Below, piece after piece: positions 20,147 to 30,518 of a DNA stretch of 64,000 nt. The DNA is from Argyresthia goedartella (taxonomy: Eukaryota; Arthropoda; Insecta; Lepidoptera; Argyresthiidae). The first letter of the stretch is position 1. Each line of letters opens with the position of its first letter. The notes beneath the pieces are model-generated. The model was not told the origin of the DNA. It did no database searches and saw only the letters and a program-made list of their open reading frames with translations. The position numbers and the translations under genes are program-made. Location: positions 31,921,356-31,985,355 of the forward strand of contig OX463815.1 of assembly GCA_949825045.1 (NCBI GenBank), written 5' to 3'.

Positions 20147-22615
20147 CTAGGATAGAGAAAGATAATGCTCCTTCAAACGATTCTTAAAGACGGGCAGAGA
20201 TGGACTATCTCTGATAGTGCAGGGAAGCGAGTTCCAGAGAGTGATCGCCCGCAATCGAAAACAGTGCTTGTATGCGACGGTGTTGTGATGAGGTATAGAG
20301 AGCAGGGAAGCCGTGTGAGTTCTACGTGGACGAGCCGAAGGGAGAAATTGAAAAAGCTCACGGAGAAAGCTAGGGTATCGAGGGTTGGTTAAGATGTTGA
20401 ATAGAAGAGTGAGGATGTGTGTGTCCCGACGAAGACGGATCGGCAGCCATTTTAACTCCTTGCGATACTGCGAGACGTGGTCGAACTTGCGCAGTCCGAA
20501 GATAAACCGAATCCCGAGATTTTGAAGTCGCTCGAGTCTGTTCAGTTGCTCTTCGTTGGCGCTAGCCCAACAAACATCGGCATAATTGATCAAGGGGAGA
20601 AGAAGAGATTGAGCAAGAGTAATTTTTGTTTGATGGGGCAGAAAGTTCTGAAGCCGTCTTAGTGAGTGAAAGGTGGCAAAGACGCGCCTACTGACCTCGC
20701 TGACATGGTTAGTCCAGGAGAGTTGTCTATCAAACATGACACCCAGGTTTTTGGCCTTGTCACTGTAGGCGATTAGAGTACCGTCATAGGTAACCGGCGG
20801 TATGGGCAATTGTTGTAATACGTTTAAGGAGTGTCTAGTACCTATAATAATCGCCTGGGACTTACTGGGGTTCACCAGCAATCCGTATGACAAAGCCCAG
20901 GTTCTGATGTTCTCAAGGTCAGCGTTTAGTGTGTCTATAGCCAGGTTCACATCACTAAAGAGGAAATGACGATAAATCTGAAGATCATCAGCATAGAGAT
21001 GATATGGGGAGGAGATAACATCGGAGATGGAGTTGATGAAGACAGAGAATAAGAGAGGGGAAAGAATACCACCCTGAGGAACTCCCGCAAAAAGATCGCA
21101 CCACTCAGTAAAGGTCTCCTCAGACCTTATGCGCTGCTGGCGATCTCTAAGATAAGAGTCAAACCAGCAGGCCGAGCGAGACGAGACATTAAGGGACCTT
21201 AATATTTGAGTGAGAATGTCAAAATCAACACAGTTGAAGGCGCTACTGAAGTCAAGCAGTGCTAGCACAGAAAGCTGTTTGTTATCCATAGCGAACTGGA
21301 TATCATCCGTGACCTTTAACAAAGCCGTTGCGGTGCTGTGACCTGACCTGAAGCCGGATTGGAAGCGGTTGATCAAATTATTTCTGGATAGATAGGAAGA
21401 GAACTGGGTATGGACAACGGATTCAAGAACTTTGGAAAGGAGCGGTAGGATGGAGATGGGACGAAACTCTTTGAAGGAGGAAGGATTGGATGTTTTAGGC
21501 AAAGGGATGACATGTGCCTTCTTCCATACTTTGGGAAAGGAACACTCTGATAAAGAATAGTTAATTAAATGAGTGATTGCAGGAAGCAGCTCGTCGAGCA
21601 CGCTCCTGATCATTCGAGGACAAATTTTGTCATCTCCAACAGCTTTAGAAGAAATTGCCAGCACTGCCTTCCTAACAGCATCGACTCCAACCGGGCTGAA
21701 CTCGAAAGGAGTAGTAGTAGCAGCAGGTCTTAACCGGAAGCTACGCAGGGTGGCTTCCTTGACGATAAAGTCCATCACGACAGGGGGGGCAGAGAAGAAT
21801 CTATTGAGACCGTTGAGATCGACATTACCGACTGGCAGATCCCGGGACTTACCGACGCCAAGAGTACGTAGAAACTTCCACACCTGAGCAGGAGTGTAGT
21901 TCTCGATGCACTCGTATATGTGGCGGCGCTTAGCGTCACGACACATACGGTTGCATCGATTACGGAGAGATTTGAATGTGTGAAAGTTCTCGTTAGTTGG
22001 GTCTTTCTTGTAGCGGCATTTAGCTCGGTTCCTCTTGGTCATTAGGCGTTTGATAACGTCGTTAAGCCAAGGTGCGGGCAGGTGCTTCACCCTAACTCTC
22101 TTGATCGGAGCGTGTTTGTCAAACAACCCCAAGATAATTGTGTTGAAGTTGTTGACTTTGTCATCAACGGTCTCGCTAGAGATGACGGGGGACCAATCAA
22201 TAGAGGAGGCATCAGCTTTAAGAGAGTCAAGATCCAATTTTTTAAAGCTGCGAATATCTAAGAATTTAGCTCTACTCTTGGGAGACCTTATCTTGTATGA
22301 TAGAAATATCAGATCATGGTAAGAGAAAGGGGTATTGATTTGACCGTGAGCAGCTACCTTGTCAGGATCGGATGTTATAATCAGATCAAGGAGGGAGGGT
22401 GTACAATGAGGCTGAAAGTGAGTAGCATCGAGGGGAAGAATATGCATATTCAAGGAGTCAACAATCGACTGGAGTTTATCAGAGCGGCAGTTATTTTTGA
22501 GAAGACAGGTGTTAAAATCACCAAGAATAAGAGTATCACTATACAGTGGGGTCAATTCATTCAAAAGGGATTCGAACGACTCAAAGTAGTCTATACGAAG
22601 AGAAGGGCTGTAGTA
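20147..22615 (-). CDS. CR1-like non-LTR retrotransposon endonuclease/reverse transcriptase, 5'-truncated
   Basis: One uninterrupted frame of 823 codons, with no stop until the natural end ...LKEHYLSLS. The N-terminal ~100 residues are the C-terminal part of an APE-type endonuclease: LILGDFN, SLLDLIITSD and YHD, the DFN and HD positions. Then come RT motifs: VIPLPKTSN, FRPISILPLLSKVLE, QSGFRSGHST, ALLDFSSAFNCVD, GVPQGGILSPLLFSVFIN, catalytic YHLYADDLQIY, and a C-terminal LWNSLP...FKNRLKEH tail. The first ~150 endonuclease residues and ORF1 are missing. The real start is lost: the frame opens after a TAA at 22616 and has no good ATG. The intact frame suggests recent insertion. CR1 superfamily is my placement by motif style, not by tree. 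Confidence 0.92.
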   Translation of the reverse strand, partial: YYSPSLRIDYFESFESLLNELTPLYSDTLILGDFNTCLLKNNCRSDKLQSIVDSLNMHILPLDATHFQPHCTPSLLDLIITSDPDKVAAHGQINTPFSYHDLIFLSYKIRSPKSRAKFLDIRSFKKLDLDSLKADASSIDWSPVISSETVDDKVNNFNTIILGLFDKHAPIKRVRVKHLPAPWLNDVIKRLMTKRNRAKCRYKKDPTNENFHTFKSLRNRCNRMCRDAKRRHIYECIENYTPAQVWKFLRTLGVGKSRDLPVGNVDLNGLNRFFSAPPVVMDFIVKEATLRSFRLRPAATTTPFEFSPVGVDAVRKAVLAISSKAVGDDKICPRMIRSVLDELLPAITHLINYSLSECSFPKVWKKAHVIPLPKTSNPSSFKEFRPISILPLLSKVLESVVHTQFSSYLSRNNLINRFQSGFRSGHSTATALLKVTDDIQFAMDNKQLSVLALLDFSSAFNCVDFDILTQILRSLNVSSRSACWFDSYLRDRQQRIRSEETFTEWCDLFAGVPQGGILSPLLFSVFINSISDVISSPYHLYADDLQIYRHFLFSDVNLAIDTLNADLENIRTWALSYGLLVNPSKSQAIIIGTRHSLNVLQQLPIPPVTYDGTLIAYSDKAKNLGVMFDRQLSWTNHVSEVSRRVFATFHSLRRLQNFLPHQTKITLAQSLLLPLINYADVCWASANEEQLNRLERLQNLGIRFIFGLRKFDHVSQYRKELKWLPIRLRRDTHILTLLFNILTNPRYPSFLRELFQFLPSARPRRTHTASLLSIPHHNTVAYKHCFRLRAITLWNSLPCTIRDSPSLPVFKNRLKEHYLSLS

Positions 22616-22842
22616 TTATTGTAATTATTATAGTCTATGGCTATAGTTAAAAATACGGTTATGTGAAACTACACGCGGCGCTAGATTTGTAGACGTATAT
22701 TGGTAAACAATATATTTGTCGCCTTTAAGAAAAGGCCGTGTTTCGGATGACACGTTAAGCTGTAGGTCCCGGCTACTATCGCTGTTGTTGTAAGTTCAGT
22801 ACAATTACAGATGCTAATTTTATAAACTTTGTGTGTATGAAT
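22616..22842. other. Fragment shared with SINE S3
   Basis: GACACGTTAAGCTGTAGGTCC and CGGCTACTATCGC near 22748-22785 also occur in S3 at 27265-27312, without a tRNA-like head here. Confidence 0.5.
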
Positions 22843-23140
22843 GAGACAACATTTAGCTAACAGAAAAATTTAAATAATTTTTGAAGTGTCAGCTGTAAAA
22901 AAATATTAGGAATATTATCATGAAAATGGATGACATTTAGGAGGCACTGATTTTGAAGATAACATTATAGTTATCAAACTGAAAATTAAAAGAAAATTTA
23001 ATAAGTAGATGTAAAATATTGGAATTAATTTTAAAACGATAAAAAAAACTGGAAATAGCTATTATTCAATATTCAGTTTGATAACTCGAATTATGAACTC
23101 CTGAATCTGGAAGAAAAATTCGCCAATTTCATAGGTAAGC
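22843..23140 (+). mobile_element. MITE E, copy 2 (5'-truncated)
   Basis: It runs from GAGACAACATTTAGCTAACAG through GGATGACATTTAGGAGGCAC to CGCCAATTTCATAGGTAAG. It is inverted relative to copy 1, so the two E copies bracket the LINE. Confidence 0.7.
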
Positions 23141-23374
23141 ACCCAATATCTCATTTATACGGGTAATCAAGTTTTAACTGTAATAAATAAATAAAGTTTC
23201 ACTAGCGAAAGTTGAACCCAGTGATTTTTATAGCGGCAACACTGCCGAAAATGTCATCATGGCGTTTGTTGACATGGTCTTCCTTGCCCCCAGAACGTCA
23301 TTCGTATGTCATACATAATATAACAAACCATGTTTCCATGCTATTTTAGCTCAAAAGTCGGAAATAGTACATTT

Positions 23375-23765
23375 CAGTTTGCAAAGGCTCGTGCCGTAAA
23401 CTTCTTGGTTCGTAATTAAACGAACCAAAAAGTTTACGGCACGAGCCGAAGGCGAGGGTCGTAACGAGGTTCGTAAAAAGCCTTTTCGAACGAGTTAGGA
23501 ATAGAATTATTCTGCCTGAGAACCCAGAATCAAGCGGCGAGGGTGCTATTTATAGGTCAGAAGTCGGAAATAGTACATTTCGTACGAGTTCGCAAAGGCT
23601 TATATTTACGACCCGAGAAGTTTACGGCACGAGCCGAAGGCAGGGTTGGTAGCAAGGTTCGTAAAGAAGCCTTTTCGAACGAGTTACGATTATAGTTTTT
23701 CCGCCTGAGAACCCAAAATCAAGCGGCGAAGGTGTTATTTTGAGGTTAGAACGCGGAAAAAATAT
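23375..23765 (+). repeat. Repeat X, two tandem copies with palindrome
   Basis: Two ~190-bp X units follow each other, each with GTTTACGGCACGAGCC and a GGTTCGTAAA-like block. The first is headed by a palindrome at 23386-23447: 28-bp arms, one mismatch, 6-nt loop, beginning GGCTCGTGCCGTAAAC. Confidence 0.75.
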
Positions 23766-23892
23766 TTTATCATATATTATAACATATTTTATATTTTGAA
23801 AACTCGGCTATTTAAAAGCAAAAATACATTTGTTCCAATTTCAAATTTCCCTCCAATATTTTTTATCAGCATGATGAAACTATTGCGTGCCA

Positions 23893-24285
23893 ATGAAAAA
23901 TGTATCGGCAACGCGAACATATTCGTGCGGATATTTTTTACGACATCAAATCTAACTTAAATCCGGATGAATCGTTTAATCAACTTCGACTATATTTTAT
24001 GGATAATTCCCCATCTAAAGCAACCGTGTTCCTCTGGTATAATAAATTTAATTGAGGTCGCTTAACTTTGACAGATGAAGAAAGAAGCCGTCGTCCTTTG
24101 ACTGCGGTTTCGGAGAAAATGTACCAGCAGCGAAAAATTTGATTTAACAGATAAAGCGAATCACATACGAGGACATTCAGCACATTCTGCAGGTTAGATC
24201 GGAACGCAATTTTACACAGCCACCTTTGCATGAGGATGATTGTTGCGCGCTGGCTACCTCACAATCTCACCGACGATGCTGCTTG
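23893..24285 (+). pseudogene. mariner-type transposase fragment
   Basis: Frames read REHIRADIFYDIKSNLNPDE, SKATVFLWYNKFN (stop) GRLTLTDEERSRRPLTAVSE, then ITYEDIQHIL and finally VARWLPHNLTDDAAW. This is the N-terminal helix-turn-helix region of a mariner transposase up to the WxPHxLT motif. The DDD catalytic core is absent and there are at least two frameshifts or stops, so it is a dead 5' fragment. Confidence 0.85.
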
Positions 24286-24289
24286 GATA

Positions 24290-24828
24290 ATATTGAAATT
24301 CAGCTCTTTCTAATTCCAAAGCAGATTCTGTGAATCTACAAATGTGCAGTATTTATTATTATTCTCTTCCTATTCAACTCAAACATGACGTAATCCCAAT
24401 CCGACTCATCACGTACCTATTACCATCACAACGTATTACTTCACTTCACCATCTTATTGTTTACAGAGACGGCTCGGATCAACGCCGTTTAACATAATCG
24501 TCGAGGCGGCTTCAAGCTCTCATATAAGGATACCTACTGCTATTAGCACGCAATCGAATTGAGCCCTTGATGATATAGGAATAGGGTTATAATTCGACGA
24601 GTCATTTGGAGCGCACATCTGAACCGCTCTGAGCGCGCAGACTTGACTGACAGATCATTTGCTGATAGAAAACCGTATGACGGCTTTGATTTGCTTGGCA
24701 CGATGTTTGTCTTTGTCAAAGGAACGTGAATGTGTTAGTCATATTAATTTTTCTACAAATTAGTCACACTTTGCAAGTGCCAATTGGCGGCAAAATCAAC
24801 AAAAACTAACTAATGACTAATGAGTCAC
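24290..24828. other. No recognisable gene or repeat
   Basis: No feature supported. Confidence 0.4.
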
Positions 24829-24994
24829 GATGTCTCTCCTTTCTACTCCTCGGCGTAACACTGCCGCTTACAAACACTCATTTAGGTTAAGGGCGATCCG
24901 ACTGTGGAACGCACTTCCCTGCGCTATTAGAGAAAGTCCCTCAATTTTTACTTTTAAGGAAAGATTGAAAGAGCATTTCCTTTCTCTTTCGTGA
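24829..24994 (+). pseudogene. C-terminus of CR1-like LINE ORF
   Basis: Reads SLLSTPRRNTAAYKHSFRLR then AIRLWNALPCAIRESPSIFT and FKERLKEHFLSLS before TGA. It aligns with the last ~55 residues of the intact LINE at 20147 but is a different subfamily (about 70% identical by eye). Everything upstream is lost. Confidence 0.85.
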
Positions 24995-25202
24995 TAGGTA
25001 CTTTTATATATGTGTATATAAGTAGTATATGTTTGATATATATTTTAAACAACTGACATCTGGCAACTATACATTAAATTGACATTAACTTCTAATTAAA
25101 TACATAACTTAACATAGCCAAGCCTTTTCCCATACGGAGTGGCAGAGAAACACGGAATCAATACTCTATTTTGCCTAACTTGGGGCTTGCCCATCGCCGC
25201 AG

Positions 25203-25540
25203 CTATGGTGGTGCAATATCTGGATAAATAGAAATAGCTCGCTTCTCCTCCCAAGAAGACATGATTTCATCCCCTTGCATACTCGTACTCCTTTCAAGTA
25301 CCTCATCATCTTCTTTTCCACAGGAATGAAAGGCAAATTCAAATCTGTTCTGGAAAGTTTATTAGCTTTTCTAGAGGAATTACAAGCACTGCTTTCATTG
25401 CCTTTTGAATACGCCCTATCTTTGTAAACTATTTGATTTCCAATGTAAAGTTTAGAACAGCCACAATAGGAATTCCCATGGTATACTACTGTTGTACCAT
25501 GATTGAAAATTCTCCCCTGTGTTTATCCCCATAGCCGTAT
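25203..25540 (-). pseudogene. Unrecognised coding remnant with frameshift
   Basis: The minus strand shows one frame NHGTTVVYHGNSYCGCSKLY...YKDRAYSKGNESSACNSS up to about 25345. After a one-base shift it continues EFAFHSCGKEDDEVLERSTS...SWEEKRAISIYPDIAPP and a stop at 25203. Both parts have natural-looking composition, so an inactivated gene or transposon ORF is likely. I do not recognise the family. Confidence 0.4.
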
Positions 25541-25804
25541 TTTGCCTCAGTTGAACTCATAACGTCAACTTTCCAACACATATTTTCACAAGCTATTATT
25601 ATTTAATCAGCGGAAATTTTAAGCAGGCGTCGGCTTAATAAGTTCTTTATTATTTAACAGTTAATTAAACTTGAGTATTTACTCGTGTAGGTACCTTTTT
25701 CGTTAGATTCAAGACGTTTACTTTAAACGTGTGTCCGGTGCATTTACAGCTACAGTTAAGTATGGTCTTTAGAGCAAGCTTCGACTGTTATTGCTGGAAG
25801 CAAA

Positions 25805-25979
25805 CGAAATAAACATAAACATTTACATAGGCACATACATTGCTTCTGGCCCCACACTAGGATACCCTGTGTCGTGGGAACCATGGGATCGTGGGTTTCT
25901 TTTTATTTATCCCCAGCCGGGGTTCGGAACCGGGACCTCTCGCATGGCAGGGCCACAACCGCAGCCACAGAGGTCGTTA
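25805..25979 (-). mobile_element. SINE S2, copy 2
   Basis: Reverse complement of the S2 pattern: TGCTTCTGGCCCCACACTAG tail, then CCCCAGCCGGGGTTCGGAACC (B box region) and the CCACAGAGGTCG head. Confidence 0.8.
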
Positions 25980-26016
25980 TTACGTCGAAATGACATAAAA
26001 GCCTAAGGAAAAATTA

Positions 26017-26265
26017 TCTAACTAATATTATAAATGTGAAAGCAGCGACGTTAGGATGTTTGGATGTTTGTGTGTTTGTGAGTTTGTGCCTCCATCACGC
26101 TGAAACGGCTGAACGTATTAGAATGAAATTTAGCACAGAGGTAGTTTATGAGCTAGATTAACATATAGGATACTTTTTATCCGACTGCACCAGAAGGAGG
26201 GTAACGTTATCTCGGTTAATGATAATTCCTCGGAACACGCAGATCGAGTTGCGGGCATCAGCTAG
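26017..26265 (+). mobile_element. Helitron-like non-autonomous element (Lep1 type), copy 1
   Basis: Starts TCTAACTAATATTATAAATG after an A and ends GGGCATCAGCTAG before a T, matching Helitron termini (5'-TC...CTRR-3' inserted at AT). The interior holds GACTGCACCAGAAGGAGGG. A second copy is at 28745-28975. The Lep1 assignment is from memory of the widespread lepidopteran ATATTATAAATG start. Confidence 0.7.
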
Positions 26266-26496
26266 TAATGCAATATTTTCGGCAATAAAGAAGCCTGCTC
26301 TAAAGACCGAACTCAACTCTAACTGTAAATGCACTGTTCATTGCAACTGAAAAGCTGAGTTCACTTTTGCATGCCAAAAATATTTTTTCTGCACAAGGAA
26401 CAGCAAAGGACTACAAACTTAATTTAAAAAAAAAAATGTTTAGGATCATTCATGTTCATAACTAAACTTGACCCACACACCCAAATACTATCACGC

Positions 26497-26615
26497 CTTT
26501 TCCTATGCGGGGTGGCAGAGGCACAATTATTACCATAAAAGAAAAAAAAACACAACACATAAACATATGGGCATACAAGAGCAAATATTTCCTCTGGCCT
26601 ACACAATAAGATTCA
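26497..26615 (-). mobile_element. Degenerate S2-like fragment
   Basis: GGGGTGGCAGAGGCACAATTA and TTTCCTCTGGCCTACAC resemble parts of the S2 body and tail. The head is missing. Confidence 0.35.
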
Positions 26616-26700
26616 GCGTTATAGGATAAACTTTGTAAAGATCATTAAAACAAGTCATTACTAAAATGAAATAGTGTGGATAGAGCCCTATTTTATATAT

Positions 26701-26951
26701 TTGACGACCCGAATGGCCGAGTCGGCAGTGACGCTGCCTACGAAACCAAGGGTCCCGGGTTCGAGTCTCGGTGGGGGCAAATATTTGGTTGATGAGAACG
26801 AATGTTTGCACCCTAGTCATGATTTTTTATCTATCTAAGTATAATATTTATCTATATAAGTATGTGTATCGTTGTCTTGTACCCAAGATACAGGGAATCC
26901 TAGTTTGGGGCTAGATCAATGTGTGTAAATGGTGTCCAAGGTATTATTATT
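26701..26951 (+). mobile_element. SINE S1, copy 3
   Basis: Full S1 with TGGCCGAGTCGG and GGTTCGAGTCT boxes and an ATT-repeat end. Preceded by TATAT. Confidence 0.85.
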
Positions 26952-27150
26952 CAATATTGAAGCGGTCTTTCTGCAAAAGCCTATAAAGAAAAGATAAAAG
27001 TCTACACTCTAGATACATATAGGCAAGAAGCCGTTTAGGCCACTTGTTGCTACGATTATGGCGTGTCTGAGACCATAAAGGCACTCAATTTATGAAACGA
27101 CCTAAGAATACACAGCTATTTATTTAGGGCTAGTATTTTATTGGATTAAT

Positions 27151-27450
27151 GAGCTCCGTGGTCTAATGGGTTTCACGCTTGCTTCTCACACAGGAGATGC
27201 AAGTTCGAAACCTGAACATGTACCAATGAGATAATTCGTTTATCTTAAGAACATTATCGGACGTCCGGTGTTTCAAATGACACGTTAAGCTGTAGGTCCC
27301 GGCTACTATCGCTACGTGATAGTGGTTGTAAAACCCCTCCACCAACCCGCACTGAGCCAGCGCGGTGGAGTATGGCTTAATCTTACTCGTGTCCGGGTAA
27401 AGACCTGTGCCCCTCCGTGGGGACATTAATGGGCTACATTTATTAATTAT
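27151..27450 (+). mobile_element. tRNA-derived SINE S3
   Basis: The head GAGCTCCGTGGTCTAATGGG (A box) and AAGTTCGAAACC (B box) resembles a tRNA. The body continues with GACACGTTAAGCTGTAGGTC, a CAGCGCGGTGGAGTATGG block and a TTATTTATTT-like 3' end. There is no matching acceptor stem, so it is not a tRNA gene. Confidence 0.7.
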
Positions 27451-27533
27451 TTATTTATTTAATCGTTCATCAAAAATACTGATTTGCACAGCAAAAAAGG
27501 ATCAACAAGAACCACTTTTATGTTTTAAATATT

Positions 27534-27981
27534 TTTTCTACACACGTCTCATAAACCCTCTTTACTGCGTCCAAAAACCACACGTCACAACCAGAATAAT
27601 GGCAAACTTCTTGGTAAAAACTCATTTCTTATCTGAATATTGATCATAATGTACCAAAATTTGTCAAATTATGACATTCAAATTTCGAACGCTGACGCCC
27701 GCCTGAGTGCCGCCCCTAGTTTGTCTGTGCAGTTTGTACTACAGAACAAGCTAAAGAACTGCAGAGCAATTATCAATGCCACAATGCCGGTCGAACACGC
27801 GGTTCCTGATTACATCAAAGAGAGCTTATGATATGTGTGTAGATAAACTAGTGTATGTAACTGTATATAATTAGGCATTAAAACTCTCGAGTGATATTAT
27901 TACGAAACTCGCCTTCGGCTCGTTTCATAAACCCACTCTCGAGTATTAATGCCCTCCATTATGTAGCAGTCACATAAACTA
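27534..27981 (+). mobile_element. Element A, copy 2 (in B)
   Basis: TTTCTACACACGTCTCAT start, CACATAAACTAA end. The palindromic module is present in forward orientation (CTCTCGAGTGATATTATTAC...GAGTATTAATGCCC). The plus-strand frame ends ...YIKESL. Confidence 0.75.
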
Positions 27982-28015
27982 ATATTATGTGTATTTAAGT
28001 TTATGTTTTAAGTAT

Positions 28016-28420
28016 TTTATCTACACACGTATCATGAACCCTCTTTACTGCGTACCAAAACCGCACGTTACGATCAGCATAATGTTAAACTACTAGGTAA
28101 AAACTTATTTCTTATCTTAATATTGAACATTATGACCATAATGTGTAATTTTTCTACATATCATGACATTCAAATTTCGAACGCCGACGCCCGCCTGCGT
28201 GAAGTTGGTACTACAGAACAAGCTAAACAACTGCAGAGCCACAATGCCGGTCAAACATGCGGTTCCTGAACACATCAAAGAGAGCTTATGATATGTGTGT
28301 AGATAAACTAGTGTATGTAACTGTACATAATTAGGCATTAATACTACATAGTTAGAGCCGAAGGCGAGTTTCATTATAATATCACTCGAGAGTTCATTAT
28401 GTAGCAGTCACATAAACTAC
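28016..28420 (+). mobile_element. Element A, copy 3 (in B), palindromic module inverted
   Basis: Starts TTTATCTACACACG and ends CACATAAACTAC. Between GGCATTA and TTATGTAGC the module reads AGAGCCGAAGGCGAGTTTC, then ATCACTCGAGAG. That is the reverse complement of the module in copies 1 and 2. The internal segment with GTTTGTCTGTG is deleted. Confidence 0.75.
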
Positions 28421-28744
28421 TATTTTGTTGTTCTTACATGTTTAACCTAACACAAAGTTTAAAGGGGGATTCGCTTCGCTCACCTCCTGTACCCTTCACC
28501 TAAGCTACCGCAGCATTTTGCCCTGATATTTGCTGTGCATCAGTATTTTTGATGTGCAGTTTTATGTTTCCCTTTATTTAGCAAAGTTAGTTTCTGTTCC
28601 AGGTAAAATACCTATTTCTCCAAAGTTTCGATAATGTGGGTATGTGATGTGATGGATTTGTAGGAAGTTGGGGAAACGTTGTTACTAGCATACGAATATA
28701 TGGACTTGGAAAAGCACTTGTTCCATGAGTTATAAGATTATATA

Positions 28745-28975
28745 TCCAACTAATATTATAAATGTGAAAGTAGCGATGTTTAGATGTTTGTGTGTTTGTG
28801 CCTCAATCACACTAATACGGCTGAACGGATTTGACTTAAATTTAGCATAGAGATTGATTTATGAGCTAGATTAACATAGGATAGTTTTTACCCGACTGCA
28901 CCAGAAGGAGGGTAACGTCATCTCGGTAAATGATAATTCCTAGGAACACGCAAGTGAAGTTGCGGGCATCAGCTA
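28745..28975 (+). mobile_element. Helitron-like element, copy 2
   Basis: TCCAACTAATATTATAAATG to GCGGGCATCAGCTA. The interior matches copy 1 (GACTGCACCAGAAGGAGGG), with small deletions. Confidence 0.7.
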
Positions 28976-29067
28976 TATTATATTTACGAAGTCTTAAGCA
29001 TGAATAACTGAATAAACTTCTAGGTATTGCAGTGTATCACTATAATTCTGACTGGCCAATTTGATAT

Positions 29068-29596
29068 TTCTAGGGTTCCGTAAGTACTTTAACTGTCCGT
29101 CCGTCTGTCTGTACCGTCCGTCCGTCCGTCTGTCAAAGTCAAAGTCAAAGTCAAAGTCAAAGTCAAAGTCAAAGTCAAAGTCAAAGTCAAAGTCAAAGTC
29201 AAATTCAAAGTCAAAGTTCTTTATTACTGTAGATATTTACATATACTTACCAAACGTAATTTTTTGCCTCTTCTCTACATGCTGTCAAGGCCCTTTTTCT
29301 CTGGAACGCGTAGAGATATCAAGTTGAAATTAATATCGATTACTCAGGTCTGAGTTGTGAAAAAACCTAAATGATAGGAGGTCAACGCAATCATTGAATA
29401 CTGTCGTTTATGTCACAATGTTGCTGAATTTGCTTGATACTCGCAAGGGAATCCAAACCTATAGTTATAGTTAGTAAGATCCTGTTGACCTAGAATCATA
29501 AAATTAGGTACCGAAATTTGTAGTTCCTTCACAAAACAAAATGCGATTAGTGCGGAACCCTCGCAGCGCGAGTCTAACTCGCACTTGGGCAGTCTT
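29068..29596 (+). repeat. Diverged repeat F split by LINE tail T
   Basis: The F start AGGGTTCCGTAAG with a GTCCGTCCGTC tract is cut at about 29133 by TCAAAG repeats (about 13 units) plus the T tail in minus orientation, ending CTTCTCTACAT at 29280. F then continues to GTGCGGAACCCTCGCAGCGC and CTCGCACTTGG at 29590. Confidence 0.65.
29133..29283 (-). mobile_element. LINE tail T with expanded TTTGAC array
   Basis: About 13 TCAAAG units (plus strand) followed by TACTGTAGATATTTACATAT and TTTTTGCCTCTTCTCTACAT. This is the longest tail array of the five T copies. Confidence 0.75.
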
Positions 29597-29839
29597 AATA
29601 TTAGTCTCTCAAAAACCGAGGGTAGTTGGGACGGGTCACGATTTTGAACCTTATTCCATGGTAATCAAATTTAAAACCTAAAACGGAAAAGTGGCGTTAG
29701 CTAACGCCTGTGGTATTCAAGAGGTTAAAGCTAAATTTATTAAAAGTTGATATTACAAAACAAAAACGGAATATACCCTATTTTGACCAGTAGAACCCAG
29801 TTGGTGACCAGTTTTACACGATAAAGGTTTTAGCCCCTT

Positions 29840-30345
29840 TTTTTTTTTTTTTTTTTATTTTATTCAGGTAACAAACAGCCACTTGACTATTTATTTATTT
29901 ATTTATATTTATTTATTTATTTATTTGACTATATATTTATTGACTATTTACATAAAGACCTGGAGTACCATTAATTGGTTACAATTTATACCGTGTTGTG
30001 AAAATATTCGAGAATGTATAGTTAAGCTACCTACATAGAATTTCTTTTATTTGTCTTTTATAGCTAGGAAGTGAGTTTGCGAAGATATCTATATCTATCA
30101 GTCTTTTGTTATAAGTTTCGAAAGATCGTCGAAAGAATGTGTTTTTTGCATAGTTTGTGCTACATAGGGTAGAATAAAATGTTTTCTTTGAACGTGAGGA
30201 GATGCGGTTAACAAACAAGTTTACCTTCTCAAGTAAACATGCCGAATCTATATGGTCATTTAATAATTTATATAGGAATGAGACATCCAAAAAAGTGCGT
30301 CTGCTTTCTAGGCTTGGTTTTGGCATTAAAAATTGCATTGGTATA
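29840..30345 (-). mobile_element. LINE 3' end with RT C-terminal domain
   Basis: The open frame 30338-30027 reads RRTFLDVSFLYKLLNDHIDS, LLEKVNLFVNRISSRSK, then NYAKNTFFRRSFETYNKRL and DIDIFANSLPSYKRQIKEIL. This is a Jockey/CR1-type post-RT tail (R-R, KLL-IDS, FRRS--YN, DIF). The 3' UTR ends in AAAT-type repeats and a poly-A (plus-strand T-run near 29840-29858). The RT core is absent, so the copy is 5'-truncated. Confidence 0.75.
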
Positions 30346-30518
30346 AATGAGTAGAATAATAATTTACCTTCATAAATACCTGTTTATTGTAGAACAAAAC
30401 ATGAAGAAATCGCTGGTTCATATAATCAAAGGGGTCGGAAGCCATTTTTGAATGGAAGCTTTCATAATAGTCAGCCTCGCCGTCAATTGTTATTTTTAGG
30501 CTAGTATTTAATCACACA

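Larger units (their letters stand above)
27470..28552 (+). mobile_element. Element B, copy 1, carrying two nested A elements
   Basis: TIRs TCAAAAATACTGATTTGCAC and, inverted, GCATCAGTATTTTTGA bound a B element. In its middle, two A elements are inserted at TTTAAATATTT and at TTTAAGTATTT. The uninterrupted sequence is preserved in B copy 2, so both empty sites are visible. Confidence 0.75.

Noticed and set aside
20165..22624. Plus-strand ORFs under the LINE
   Set aside because: Shadows of the 823-codon RT frame; no motifs of their own.
29061..29327. Lys-Ser repeat ORF
   Set aside because: Produced by the TCAAAG tail array of a LINE.
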